Source: Gammaproteobacteria bacterium (GTDB taxonomy: Bacteria; Pseudomonadota; Gammaproteobacteria; Pseudomonadales; Azotimanducaceae). Taken from it: 64,000 nt of DNA. Shown here in pieces: positions 8,473 through 17,758 of the stretch. Positions within the stretch are counted from its first letter, which is position 1; every line of letters starts with the position of its first letter. The translations under genes were made by a program, and so were the position numbers. The stretch covers positions 1 through 64,000 of the forward strand of contig JAPOVK010000019.1 in NCBI GenBank assembly GCA_026708185.1. The letters run 5' to 3'. The notes beneath the pieces were generated by a model. It did not search any database and was not told the origin of the DNA. It was given only the letters and a program-made list of their open reading frames with translations.

Positions 8473-9646
8473 CCTGATCCGCTGCCGTCAGCGCGTCGTA
8501 CTCGAACAGGGACGCCATGGATCGTGCACCGGCCCGGCGCACGGCGCGGTTGCGTACCCAGGCCTGGACCCCGCGGAGGTGGAAGACCTTAGCGTTGCGG
8601 CGTGAACCGCGCTGGATGCCGGCCGTGCGCCCTCTGCGCAGATTCTCGTAGCGGACGAGCGCGGCGGAGACATCGGAACTACCGCGCAGGCACGACGCAA
8701 GCACCGCCCCGTCCTCGATCGCCATGGCCGCACCCTGGGCCATGAAAGGCAGCGTCGGGTGGCAGGCGTCCCCGAGCAGGGTCACGACACCGCGCCCCCA
8801 TCGTGGCATAGGCGACCGGTCGTGCAGCGCCCACTTGTATAGGGCTTCGGGGTTCGCGTTGTCGATCAGTGTCTGCACGGTGTCGTTCCAGCCGGCGAAG
8901 TCGGCCTTCAGCTCCTTGTGGTCCCCGCGCTCGGTCCAGGATTCCACCTCCCACCCCTGTTTCTCGCGTATGCAGACGCAGTTGACCAATGTGCCGCTGC
9001 GCACGTAGTAGCAGACAAAGTGGCCCTGCGGTCCCCACCAGACGGTCGCGGCCGGCGGAATGAGACCTTCCGGCAGCCTCGCCACGGGCACCAGCGCCCG
9101 CCATGCCACGTTGCCCGTGAAGGCTGCGGCTTCGGGGCCGAAGAGTCCGGCCCGCACGACGGAGTGGATGCCGTCGGCCCCGATGAGCGCATCGCCCCTG
9201 TGTTGAACACCGGCGACAGTGACGTGCACACCGTTCGCATCCTGCTCGAAGCCGTCAACGCGCGCGGACGTGTGCAGGCTGATACGCGGGACGCTCCTGG
9301 CTGCAGCCACGAGTACAGCGAGCAGGTCGCCCCGGTGGATGTGGTAGTAAGGGAAACCGTAGCTTGCCCGCGCGGATTCACCTAGAGGGCTGTTGCTGAT
9401 CAAACGACCCGTCCTCCAGGATCGGAACTCCGTCCGCTCCGGCAGGAACGCGCACGCCTCGAGCGCCTCCGCGAGACCGAGGTGGTGCAGCACCCGCGTG
9501 GCGTTCGGGCTCAACTGGATGCCCGCGCCGACCTCGCCGAAATCCGGTGCCTGCTCGAAGACCTCGACTTCGAGTCCCGACTGCGCGAGGGACAACGCCG
9601 CGGAGAGGCCGCCGATGCCGCCACCGGCGATGAGTACGTGCGTCAC
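8462..9646 (-). CDS. FAD-dependent aromatic-ring monooxygenase (salicylate hydroxylase-like)
   Basis: A roughly 394-residue flavoprotein of the PHBH fold. It starts almost at the first strand with HVLIAGGGIGGLSAALSLAQSG (Rossmann GxGxxG), followed by the ARG of the FAD ribose site, a DG motif LIGADGIHSVVR near 155, and the GD motif LLGDACHPTLPFMAQGAAMAIEDGAVLA near 280. These enzymes hydroxylate phenolic rings with NAD(P)H and oxygen. The GTG at 9646 is chosen because it leaves only three residues before the Rossmann strand. It is divergent from the receptor gene at 9727 with about 80 bp between them, so both may be controlled from one region. Substrate is not readable; salicylate or 3-hydroxybenzoate-type rings are the usual ones. 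Confidence 0.92.
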   Translation of the reverse strand: MTHVLIAGGGIGGLSAALSLAQSGLEVEVFEQAPDFGEVGAGIQLSPNATRVLHHLGLAEALEACAFLPERTEFRSWRTGRLISNSPLGESARASYGFPYYHIHRGDLLAVLVAAARSVPRISLHTSARVDGFEQDANGVHVTVAGVQHRGDALIGADGIHSVVRAGLFGPEAAAFTGNVAWRALVPVARLPEGLIPPAATVWWGPQGHFVCYYVRSGTLVNCVCIREKQGWEVESWTERGDHKELKADFAGWNDTVQTLIDNANPEALYKWALHDRSPMPRWGRGVVTLLGDACHPTLPFMAQGAAMAIEDGAVLASCLRGSSDVSAALVRYENLRRGRTAGIQRGSRRNAKVFHLRGVQAWVRNRAVRRAGARSMASLFEYDALTAADQADG

Positions 9647-9726
9647 AGCGTGGCCTCCGTTTCCCTTGGCCGGTGGATCAGAGCCGCTGCCGCACCGGGA
9701 GTCAGCGACTCTGTCAGAATGATGGC

Positions 9727-12102
9727 GTGAGACGCCGTTGGAAGCCAATCAACCGCCACGTGCGGCGCGTCCTTGGGTTTGCAGCCGTTTGCTCCGCCGT
9801 CCCAACCGCCGCAGCGGACGACGAGGAGGACTCCCAAACAGCAACTCTCGAGGAGGTCACGGTCGTGGCCCACCGCGACGTGGTCTTCTCGAACGCGATG
9901 ACGACCGAGGCCATGGAGCGCGCGCAAGCGCCGCTCACCAGCGTTCTGGCGGTGGTCGACAGCCTACCGGGGGTCTCGGTGCAGGAGGGGGATACGTTCG
10001 GCTTCGACGACTGGTCCACGACGATCTCGATGCGCGGATTCAAGGTGGACCTCGACGAGCAGCAGCTCGGCATCACGGTGGACGGCATGCCGAACGGCGA
10101 CTCGAACTACGGCGGCGGCGCGAAGGCGAACCGCTACATAGACGCCCCGAACCTCGGCGGCGTTCTCGTGACGCAGGGGACCGCCGACATCGGCTCGCGG
10201 TCCAACGAGGCGCTGGGCGGGACGCTCAACTTCCACACGGACGATCCCCGCCCAAACCGGAGCCTGTCGCTGCTGGCGACCCGCGCAGCGTTCGACGGGG
10301 CAAAGCACTACCTGCGGTACGACACCGGACGGCTGCCCGGCGACACGCACGGGTGGCTGTCGGCATCGCGTCAGTCGGCTACCGACTGGATCGACGGTTC
10401 GGGGAGAAACGAGCGCACCCACGTCGCAACGAAGTTCCAGGCGTCGGTGCGCGGCCTGGCGCTGACCGCCTACGCGTCCTGGGACGACACGCACGAGGAC
10501 AACTACCAGCGGCTCTTCAGCGCCCAGGACTTCGAAGCAGACCCCGGCTGGGACCGCCTGGCCGGGCGCTGGACGGGCGTGCCGCATCTCGACCAAGCCT
10601 ACCGTCCCGCTTGGTCCACTTTGCGCGAGAACGCCTTCGCCTACCTGAAGGGCATGCGCGAGATGGACACGTGGCGGGTCGAGGTTGGCGCCTACTACCA
10701 TGGCAACACCGGCCGCGGCGACTGGCCGCCGCCCTATCTGGTCGACGTGGTGGACGACGACCGCGCCGAGACCGAGCACGTGGGCGGACGGACGGTACGC
10801 GGTGGCGTGCCCCGCGGTTTCATCTACTTCGTCGATCCGAGGGGCGTCGCGCTGGGTCCCGCGCCGGGGTGCGTATCCTCGCTGACGTTCCCGTACGGCG
10901 GTGCGGGGCCCGAGGCCGACCCCGCCTGTCACGACGCGAATGCGCGCGCCGTGCAGTCCTACCGCCACACGCACTACGGCAAGACGCGCAGGGGGGCCGT
11001 GGTCGACGTCGAGTGGCGTACACGCCTGCCCAACGGCATGGAGAGCCTTCTGCGCGCCGGGTTGTGGTTGGAGCGCGCCACCCGCGAGGAATCGCGCGAT
11101 TGGCACGAGATCGCCGACACCCGCATCGGCCCGGCATTCGAGCACGTCCCCTACTGGGAACAGTACGCGTACCGCTACCCCGCCGAGACACGCAAGTGGT
11201 ACGTGGAGGAGACTGTCACGGTCGGCAGACTGCGCGTCAACGTGGGCGCGAAGGGCCACCGCGTCCGCATCCAGCGCGACGACCGCTTCGGCGAGACGCC
11301 GGACGCCTCGGCCGACTCGGATCCCCGCGTACTCTTCTCCGGCGGCCTCACGGTAGAGACGTTGCCAGGCCTCGAGGCGTTCGCAGGCTACGCCGAGAAC
11401 GTGAAGGCATTCTCCGACCTGTTGCTGGAACGCCCCGCCTCCGCGCTGGCGCGGCTCCAGCCCGAGCGCGCGAGGAACGTGGAACTGGGCCTGCGTTACG
11501 CTCGCGGACGCGTCTCGCTTGCCGCCACGTGGTACGACATCGCGTTCGAGAACAGGATCGTCTTCGTGGACAGCCGCGATGTCACGGGACCCGACTTCCT
11601 GGAAGACACGGAGGGGGTGTACCGCAACGCCGGCGGGGTTGCCTCGGATGGCCTGGAACTCGCCGGGCGGGTGCGGCTCGCGGACTCGTGGGAGGTCTAC
11701 CTCGCCTACACGGGCAACGACTCGCGCTACGCCGGGGTCGGCGGCGACGTCGCTCGCGTCGGCGACATCGCCGGCAACCGCGTGACCGGCGTGCCCGGCG
11801 ACATGCTGGTCGCGTCCGTCGGCTGGCAGAACGGCGAACACGGCTTGGGAGCGAGTCACAAGGTCACCGGGACGCGCCACGTCGATCTCGCCAACCGATG
11901 GCGGCTGCCGCGCTACGCGACGACCGACGCGTACGCGGAGACGGCTTGGGCTCTGACGGGCACCTGGGCTCTGCACGCCCGTTTGACGGTCAACAACCTC
12001 TTCGACGTGGCGCACCTCGCCGGCACCGCGGGCAACGGGGCGTGGCTAGGTGCGCCGCGAACCACCTCGCTGACGTTCGAGGCGACTCACGGGTCACGGT
12101 AG
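9727..12102 (+). CDS. TonB-dependent outer-membrane receptor
   Basis: This 791-residue protein has a signal peptide (hydrophobic stretch VLGFAAVCSAVPTAAA-DDE), a TonB box ATLEEVTVVAHRD, and a plug with GFDDWSTTISMRGFKVD and LGGVLVTQGTADIGSRSNEALGGTL. A barrel follows, with the usual alternating aromatic strands. It ends in THGSR rather than a terminal aromatic residue. The GTG at 9727 is preferred to an in-frame ATG at 9673 because it puts the signal peptide at the N-terminus and leaves room for the divergent monooxygenase start at 9646. Shared control with that enzyme suggests it may import the aromatic substrate; this is inference. Confidence 0.92.
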   Translation: MRRRWKPINRHVRRVLGFAAVCSAVPTAAADDEEDSQTATLEEVTVVAHRDVVFSNAMTTEAMERAQAPLTSVLAVVDSLPGVSVQEGDTFGFDDWSTTISMRGFKVDLDEQQLGITVDGMPNGDSNYGGGAKANRYIDAPNLGGVLVTQGTADIGSRSNEALGGTLNFHTDDPRPNRSLSLLATRAAFDGAKHYLRYDTGRLPGDTHGWLSASRQSATDWIDGSGRNERTHVATKFQASVRGLALTAYASWDDTHEDNYQRLFSAQDFEADPGWDRLAGRWTGVPHLDQAYRPAWSTLRENAFAYLKGMREMDTWRVEVGAYYHGNTGRGDWPPPYLVDVVDDDRAETEHVGGRTVRGGVPRGFIYFVDPRGVALGPAPGCVSSLTFPYGGAGPEADPACHDANARAVQSYRHTHYGKTRRGAVVDVEWRTRLPNGMESLLRAGLWLERATREESRDWHEIADTRIGPAFEHVPYWEQYAYRYPAETRKWYVEETVTVGRLRVNVGAKGHRVRIQRDDRFGETPDASADSDPRVLFSGGLTVETLPGLEAFAGYAENVKAFSDLLLERPASALARLQPERARNVELGLRYARGRVSLAATWYDIAFENRIVFVDSRDVTGPDFLEDTEGVYRNAGGVASDGLELAGRVRLADSWEVYLAYTGNDSRYAGVGGDVARVGDIAGNRVTGVPGDMLVASVGWQNGEHGLGASHKVTGTRHVDLANRWRLPRYATTDAYAETAWALTGTWALHARLTVNNLFDVAHLAGTAGNGAWLGAPRTTSLTFEATHGSR

Positions 12103-12165
12103 AAGCGGCCGTCGCCGTTGTGTGCCCGGCTGTTGTTTGCCTTGGGTTGGTTTGCGCCGTGCCGG

Positions 12166-13998
12166 TCAGCGCAGTTCCATCCCCTCCAGGTCGCCGCGGT
12201 CCCGCCACTTCTTCAGCAGGGCGTTGAAGGCGTTGATCCCCGGCGCGTACGGGGAGTTCTGCCTGTTGCCCTGCGTTCCCTTGCCTTCGCGGTTGTAATA
12301 CCCCGGAGTGCACTGCTCGAGGAACTCCGCGGCACCCATGCCGGCCAGGGCCACGATCTCCGCGACCCATCGGCTCTCCGCTTCCGCGGTGACTTCGGCC
12401 ACGTCCTTCCCGCGCCGCTTCACCTCGTCGACGATATAGGCCACGTGCATCGCCTGGTCGTCGAACATGGCGGTCATGTTCGGCGACAGCCCGTTCTGGT
12501 TGATGCCGATCGTGAACCAGTTCGGAAACCCGTGGCTGCTCAAGCCATGCAACGTTCGGAAACCGTCGGCCCAATGGTCATACAACGACTGGCCGTCGCG
12601 TCCGATGGTGTCGAAGTCGACCCTGCGATGGGCGGAGGTCGTGATCTCGAACCCGGTGGCGTAGACGATGCAGTCCACTTCGTACTCGATGCCGTTCGCG
12701 ACCACGCCCGTCTCGGTAATGCGCTCCACGCCCTTGGAGTCTGAGACGTCGATCAGTTCCACGTTGTCAAGGTTGAACGTGTCGAGATACTCGTCGTTGA
12801 AGGTCGGCCGCTTGCAGAACTGCCGATACCATGGCTTGAGAGCTTCCGCCGCTTTCCCGTCCGCGACCGTGTCGTCCACCCGCGCCCGGATCTCGTTCAT
12901 CTTCTCGAAGTCGGCGACCTCGGCGCGCAGGGCCACCTCCTCCATGTCGAGCGCTTCGTCCGACTTCCGCGTCATCAGCGAGATGCCGATCCGCCGGGCG
13001 ATATCGGTCCACCCGTCTGCGACAAGGTCCTCCGTCACGTTCTGGCCGAAGAGCACCGCCGCGAAGTTCTCGCGCCGAGCCCGCTGCCAGCCGGGCTCGA
13101 GGCCCCTGTACCAGTCCTCGTCCGTCGGCCTGTTGCCGCGCAGGTCGACCGACGAGGGCGTCCTCTGGAAGACGTACAGCCGCTCGGCATGCTCGCCGAG
13201 AAACGGCACGGACTGGATCGCCGTACACCCGGTCCCGATGACCGCGACACGCTTGTCGGCGAGCCTCGTGAGGCCCCCGTTGTGGTCGCCCCCGGTGTAC
13301 TCGTAGTCCCATCGCGCGGTATGGAAGGTGTGCCCCTTGAAATCGCCGATCCCGGGGATGCCGGGGAGCTTCGGGCGGTTCGCCGGTCCCGTCGCCTGCA
13401 CCACGAACCGCGCGCGAATGGCGTCGTTGCGATGCGTCGAGACGTGCCAGCGCCTGTCGTCCTCGTTCCAGCGCACCTCGGTGACGCGGGTCTGGAAGAC
13501 CGCCCGGTCGTACAAGCCGAAGTACTCCGCCACCCGCTTGCTATGGTCGAAAATCTCGGGGGCGTAGGAATACTTCTCCTTCGGCATGAAGCCGGTTTCC
13601 TCGAGGAGCGGCAGGTAGCAGTAGGACTCGATGTCGCACTGCGCACCGGGGTACCGGTTCCAGTACCAGGTGCCCCCAAAGTCGCCGCCCGACTCGATGA
13701 TGCGGAAGTTGGTGATGCCCCGCTCCTTCAGGCGCGCCCCGGCCATCAGGCCGCTGAACCCCGCGCCGATGACGGCCACGTCGATCTCGAGGTCCAGCGG
13801 TTCGCGTTCGAAGGCGGGGTCCGCGTACGGATCGTCCGTGGCGTAGTGGGCGAACTCGGAAGCCGCCTCGATGTACTGGTCCTCGCCGTCGGCGCGGATC
13901 CGCTTGTCCCGCTCGATGCGGTACTTCTCGCGCAGGGCTCCCGGATCGAAATCGAGATCGGGGAACAGGTTGTGCAGTCGCTCGCGTTCGGATGCCAT
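12166..13998 (-). CDS. Flavin-containing Baeyer-Villiger-type monooxygenase
   Basis: A 610-residue protein with two Rossmann dinucleotide motifs, GAGFSGLMAG (about 77-86, FAD) and GTGCTAIQSVP (about 262, NADPH). Between them is the class signature FKGHTFHTARWDY, which matches the FxGxxxHxxxW fingerprint of Baeyer-Villiger monooxygenases. GTWYWNRYPGAQCDIESYCY near 108-127 is also characteristic. Such enzymes insert oxygen next to a carbonyl, turning ketones into esters or lactones. The N-terminal 70 residues are a long extension seen in the cyclopentadecanone/steroid-type group. It is divergent from an alpha/beta hydrolase gene, a fitting partner for hydrolysing the lactone product. Both functions would fit breakdown of a cyclic ketone. 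Confidence 0.93.
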   Translation of the reverse strand: MASERERLHNLFPDLDFDPGALREKYRIERDKRIRADGEDQYIEAASEFAHYATDDPYADPAFEREPLDLEIDVAVIGAGFSGLMAGARLKERGITNFRIIESGGDFGGTWYWNRYPGAQCDIESYCYLPLLEETGFMPKEKYSYAPEIFDHSKRVAEYFGLYDRAVFQTRVTEVRWNEDDRRWHVSTHRNDAIRARFVVQATGPANRPKLPGIPGIGDFKGHTFHTARWDYEYTGGDHNGGLTRLADKRVAVIGTGCTAIQSVPFLGEHAERLYVFQRTPSSVDLRGNRPTDEDWYRGLEPGWQRARRENFAAVLFGQNVTEDLVADGWTDIARRIGISLMTRKSDEALDMEEVALRAEVADFEKMNEIRARVDDTVADGKAAEALKPWYRQFCKRPTFNDEYLDTFNLDNVELIDVSDSKGVERITETGVVANGIEYEVDCIVYATGFEITTSAHRRVDFDTIGRDGQSLYDHWADGFRTLHGLSSHGFPNWFTIGINQNGLSPNMTAMFDDQAMHVAYIVDEVKRRGKDVAEVTAEAESRWVAEIVALAGMGAAEFLEQCTPGYYNREGKGTQGNRQNSPYAPGINAFNALLKKWRDRGDLEGMELR

Positions 13999-14157
13999 CG
14001 ATTGTCCCAGTCAGGTTGGTTGTTAACTCTCTGCGGGCGGCGGCAAGGCCAGCCCTCGCGCGTCGACCGGAGTATCGCATTGTGAGCCGCGCCAAAAACA
14101 CGTGCGTCCAATGCCATCCCGCTGGCGATTGTCCTGTTGCCGGGCTAGATTGGACCC

Positions 14158-14991
14158 ATGGACCAACGCGGACGCCGTCGCGCCACAGAATTCCTCGCCG
14201 TCGACGGCGGCAATCTCTACTACGAGGTCGAAGGGGCGGGAGAAGCCCTGGTACTCATCCACGGGTTTCTCGGGAACCTGCGCATGTGGGATTTCCAGGC
14301 GCAGGCGCTCGCCAGCAGCCACCGCGTCATCCGCTGCGACATGCGCGGATTCGGTCGCAGCACGACCAAGCACGTGGAGTTCGCCTATTGGGCGGACGTC
14401 GCCGCACTCCTCGACCACCTGGGAGTCGATCGAGCGCACGTCGTCGGCCAGTCGTTCGGCGGCTCGATTGCCTTGGATCTCGCGTTGGCTCGGCCCGGCC
14501 GTGTCGCCACGCTCACGAGCGTTGCCGGCGGTATCGCCGGCTACCGCCCCGACCTCGGTCCCGAAGACAGCGTGCCGTGGACGGACATGGACCGGCTCTG
14601 GGACGAGAAGAAATGGGCTGAACTGGCCGAGCTAGAGACGCAGGTCTGGGTCGACGGTTGGGGCCAGCCGACAACGCGGGTGGGCCAGGCACTCCGGGAC
14701 CGCGTCAAGGGGGATGTGTTTTCGACTTACGCAGCGGAGAACGAGGAGGGACTGCCGCAACCGCTTGAGCCTCGGGCGGCGGATCGTCTTGGCGAGCTGA
14801 CCGTTCCGGTCCTCGTCATGATTGGGGCCTTGGATGAAGCGCGGAGTCGCGCCACGGCGGCCCATCTGGTCGCCTCCGTGTCGGACAGCCGGTGCGTCGA
14901 GTTCGCCGGCGTGGCCCACATGATCCAACTCGAAGCGCCGGACCGCGTGAGCCATGAGCTACGCGAGTTCATCCAGGATCACCCCCTCTAG
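14158..14991 (+). CDS. Alpha/beta-hydrolase
   Basis: A 277-residue alpha/beta-hydrolase fold protein. The oxyanion-hole motif VLIHGFLGN lies near residue 33, the nucleophile elbow GQSFGGS near 100, an acid residue in MIGALDEARSR near 224, and the histidine in VAHMIQLEAPD near 255. These give a complete Ser-Asp-His triad. It could be an esterase or lactonase acting on the product of the divergent Baeyer-Villiger enzyme (inference from position). The ATG at 14158 lies close behind a possible -10 element (TAGATT), so its leader is very short. Confidence 0.9.
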   Translation: MDQRGRRRATEFLAVDGGNLYYEVEGAGEALVLIHGFLGNLRMWDFQAQALASSHRVIRCDMRGFGRSTTKHVEFAYWADVAALLDHLGVDRAHVVGQSFGGSIALDLALARPGRVATLTSVAGGIAGYRPDLGPEDSVPWTDMDRLWDEKKWAELAELETQVWVDGWGQPTTRVGQALRDRVKGDVFSTYAAENEEGLPQPLEPRAADRLGELTVPVLVMIGALDEARSRATAAHLVASVSDSRCVEFAGVAHMIQLEAPDRVSHELREFIQDHPL

Positions 14992-15002
14992 ACTTCCGAC
15001 CC

Positions 15003-16112
15003 GTGAGACGCGTGCTGGTCTTCTTCCTAGGCGTGGTGGGCGTCGTTGCAGCATCCGTTTCCGTCTTGGTGCTGAACCCGCAGCTCGCGGCGCGGATGTT
15101 CTTTGGCACCGACTCCGGCCCCGTGGATCTCAGGCTCAGTCGCTCGTACCGCGTGCCCGCTGCGGACCCGAAGACCAAGGCCGTGGTGGCGGCCGCCACG
15201 CATTTCCTAGGCTCGCTGGACGACAACCAGAGACAGGCTGCAACGTATGCGTTTGACGACAACGTACAGCGTTCGAACTGGTCGAACTTCCCCGAGGGCA
15301 TGGTTCCGCGGGGTGGTTTGCAGCTTCGCGCGCTGTCCGATTCGCAGCGCGCGAATCTGCAAACGCTGCTCGCCGAGCTCCTGAGCGAGGACGGCGTCAG
15401 GAACATCGATCATCAACTGGCGGCCGAAGACACGCTGATCTCAGGCGATCGGCTAGGTGTCATGAAATACGGGAGTGAGTTCTACTGCGTCGCGTTCCTC
15501 GGAACGCCTTCGACAAGCGAACCCTGGATGTTCCAGTTCGGCGGTCACCACCTCGCCATCAACGTCACCGTGTTCGGCCCAGACGTGTCCTTTTCGCCGA
15601 TGCTCACGGGCGGACAGCCACTCCACATGAGCCATGAGGGGGAGGACATCTACATCGCCCGAAAAGAGGTCGTCGCCGCGCAGGCCTTCATGGACAGCCT
15701 CACGGAGGACCAGAAAAAAGTTGCCATACGCGCCGACCGGACCATCGGACTGCTGCTCGGGCCCGGAGGATATGGAAGGGTCGTTGAACCGGAAGGCATC
15801 AAGGGCAGCAATCTCACGGACGTGCAGAAGGCGCGGCTCCTCGGCGTGATTACCGCCCGGCTGGGCTTCATCAACGATGACGACTTCGCCGTGAAAATGG
15901 AAACCGTCGCGGCCGGTATAGACGATACGTACTTTGGCTGGTGGGGACCGCAGGATGCTCTCGGTGCTGCCTACTTCCGCGTGACCGGGCCGTCGCTGGT
16001 GCTCGAATACTCGCCTCAGAACGGTGCGGACGGCCCAGGGCACGCCCACAGCATCTACAGGAACCCTAGGAACGACTACGGCTCCGCCTGGATCGGCGTT
16101 GCCGCCGGGTAG
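15003..16112 (+). CDS. DUF3500-family exported protein
   Basis: A 369-residue protein with an N-terminal signal or anchor segment (MRRVLVFFLGVVGVVAASVSV) and the DUF3500 body. Diagnostic pieces are FLGSLDDNQRQAATYAFDD, then RSNWSNFPEG, PRGGLQL, and a second half WMFQFGGHHLAINVTVFGPDVSFSP, plus HAHSIYRNPRNDYG near the end. The family is widespread in environmental bacteria and of unknown function; conserved histidines and glutamates suggest a metal site. The start is a GTG at 15003, 11 bases after the hydrolase stop, so the two are probably one transcript. Confidence 0.9.
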   Translation: MRRVLVFFLGVVGVVAASVSVLVLNPQLAARMFFGTDSGPVDLRLSRSYRVPAADPKTKAVVAAATHFLGSLDDNQRQAATYAFDDNVQRSNWSNFPEGMVPRGGLQLRALSDSQRANLQTLLAELLSEDGVRNIDHQLAAEDTLISGDRLGVMKYGSEFYCVAFLGTPSTSEPWMFQFGGHHLAINVTVFGPDVSFSPMLTGGQPLHMSHEGEDIYIARKEVVAAQAFMDSLTEDQKKVAIRADRTIGLLLGPGGYGRVVEPEGIKGSNLTDVQKARLLGVITARLGFINDDDFAVKMETVAAGIDDTYFGWWGPQDALGAAYFRVTGPSLVLEYSPQNGADGPGHAHSIYRNPRNDYGSAWIGVAAG

Positions 16113-16592
16113 TACATAGCGACCGCGCAGTCGCCGTTCAGGACATTCCGTGGCCGCATCGGCCCGTCGTCGACCATCCCTACCTGACGACCACGATGGT
16201 AGATTGTGGCATGTACGCATGGCGCAGCGCATGCCCCAGCCGTGGGGCGCTCGCTGTGGCGAAATGACGTCACCTTCACGGCAGGATGGCGCCGCAACGG
16301 CGAGGTTTGGCGCGGCAAACCATCGCCTCTACTGAAGCACTCGAATCCGATGGTACGCGCACTGGCAGAGCCGCCCGACGTGTGGGAGCGCTGGCGGGCA
16401 AAGGCCGAGGCGGCGCACCGTGCCCGTTCCCTGACGCCGAGATTTCCATCTACCAGCCGGCAGCGGAGCACCGCTTGCGAACGGGGATGAAACGCTGGCG
16501 CTCGGCGGAAGGTCGATGACCGTGTCGCGTTTGCGGTAGGCGCATCTGAGGTCACCGGAAGGGAGCCAGCTACGAACCACAGCCAAGACGGA
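16113..16592. other. 480-bp gap without a supported gene
   Basis: Several open frames exist on both strands but none has recognisable motifs, a clear ribosome-binding site or plausible composition; they are rich in Arg, Ala, Ser and Thr, as expected of frame shadows. A weak GCGAC/GTCGC hairpin at 16120-16134 follows the DUF3500 stop. I see nothing else in it. Confidence 0.5.
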
Positions 16593-17756
16593 CTAGCCAG
16601 AACGCAGCGCCGCGATCACCGGCAATCGTGCCGCACGCAGCGCCGGCAGCAGCCCCCCAACCGCACCGAGCAGCAACGCACTGGTCAGTCCGACAAGCAG
16701 TAGCCGTGGCGTGACCGAGAACTCGAACGCCACCTGCGACAGGCTCCCGACATTCAAGGTGGAACTCGCGAACCCGTCGTACAGCAGATACACGATCGCG
16801 CTCCCAAGCAGACCGCCAACAAGCGCAAGCAGCATCGCCTCGACCATCACCGAAACCACAACCGGGACGTTCGAGAAACCAAGCGATCGTAGCGTGCCGA
16901 TTTCCACCGAACGGGTGCTCACCGACGCATACATGGTGTTGATCGCCGCGATCACTGCGCCAAGGCCCATGATCGCGCCAATCAAGTAGGCGAAGGACTC
17001 CACCAGGCCCGTTTTGGCTGCCGACTGCTGGGCGTAGAAGTCCTGCTCGCCAACGAGATCCGCACGCAACCGGGGTTCCTGCCTGATGCGCTCCCTAACG
17101 AGTGCGGCGTCACGGCCGCTGTCGAGCAGCGCACGGGCCGTGCTGACGACACCGTCGCGCCTGAACGCCGCCTGGGCGATAGGCAAGTCCATCCACACTT
17201 CGGAATCGTGGGCTTTGCCGCCCGCGTCGAAGTAGCCCACGACGTCCCACGATTGGTTGCGAAAGGCGACTGTGCTCCCCAGACCGAGGCCTGCGTACGT
17301 TTCACTCGCGTTCACGCCCACCAGCAGTTCGTTCTTCCCGGGCTGAAAGGGCCGGCCTGCAACCACCTTCAAGTCCGGCCGGACCTCGAACGCCGAAGCG
17401 CCCACGCCGCGAGCCACGGCGACACCGGGTTTGCCCGTCTGCGTGGTCACAAGGTCGACCACGACCACCAGTTCGCCGCTGGCCGTCCCGATCCCTTCGA
17501 TGCCTTTGAGCACATTGACCTCGGCGCCGGACAACCACCCGGTGACCTCGTCTTGTGTACCGGTGCGCATCACTACAACACGGTCTGGGTGGCTCGCGTC
17601 CGTCAATGCCGACTTGATCCCTTCGGACATCGAAAGCAGCGCGACGACCACCGCGACGACGCCAGCGACCCCAACGACGATGATGGAGGATGAGCCTTTG
17701 CGGGAGAGGACATTGCGCAGGTTCATCGCGGTGATGTTGAGTGTCTGTCGAAGCAT
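16593..17756 (-). CDS. FtsX/MacB-like ABC transporter permease
   Basis: A 387-residue permease with one N-terminal helix (GSSSIIVVGVAGVVAVVVALL), a large periplasmic MacB-like domain at about 45-255, and three C-terminal helices, the last ending in LPALRAARLPVIAALR, the typical FtsX end. It is the last gene of an ABC triad with the permease at 17759 and the ATPase at 18898. The start ATG at 17756 overlies MLRQTLNITAMNLRN, the usual N-terminus. Such triads move lipoproteins, peptides or hydrophobic compounds outward or perform mechanotransmission across the envelope. Confidence 0.9.
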   Translation of the reverse strand: MLRQTLNITAMNLRNVLSRKGSSSIIVVGVAGVVAVVVALLSMSEGIKSALTDASHPDRVVVMRTGTQDEVTGWLSGAEVNVLKGIEGIGTASGELVVVVDLVTTQTGKPGVAVARGVGASAFEVRPDLKVVAGRPFQPGKNELLVGVNASETYAGLGLGSTVAFRNQSWDVVGYFDAGGKAHDSEVWMDLPIAQAAFRRDGVVSTARALLDSGRDAALVRERIRQEPRLRADLVGEQDFYAQQSAAKTGLVESFAYLIGAIMGLGAVIAAINTMYASVSTRSVEIGTLRSLGFSNVPVVVSVMVEAMLLALVGGLLGSAIVYLLYDGFASSTLNVGSLSQVAFEFSVTPRLLLVGLTSALLLGAVGGLLPALRAARLPVIAALRSG

Positions 17757-17758
17757 GA

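Noticed and set aside
9738-12227. An 829-codon plus-strand frame overlapping the receptor gene
   Set aside because: It is the other reading frame of a well supported receptor; the product is Arg/Ala/Pro-rich with no signal peptide or domain.
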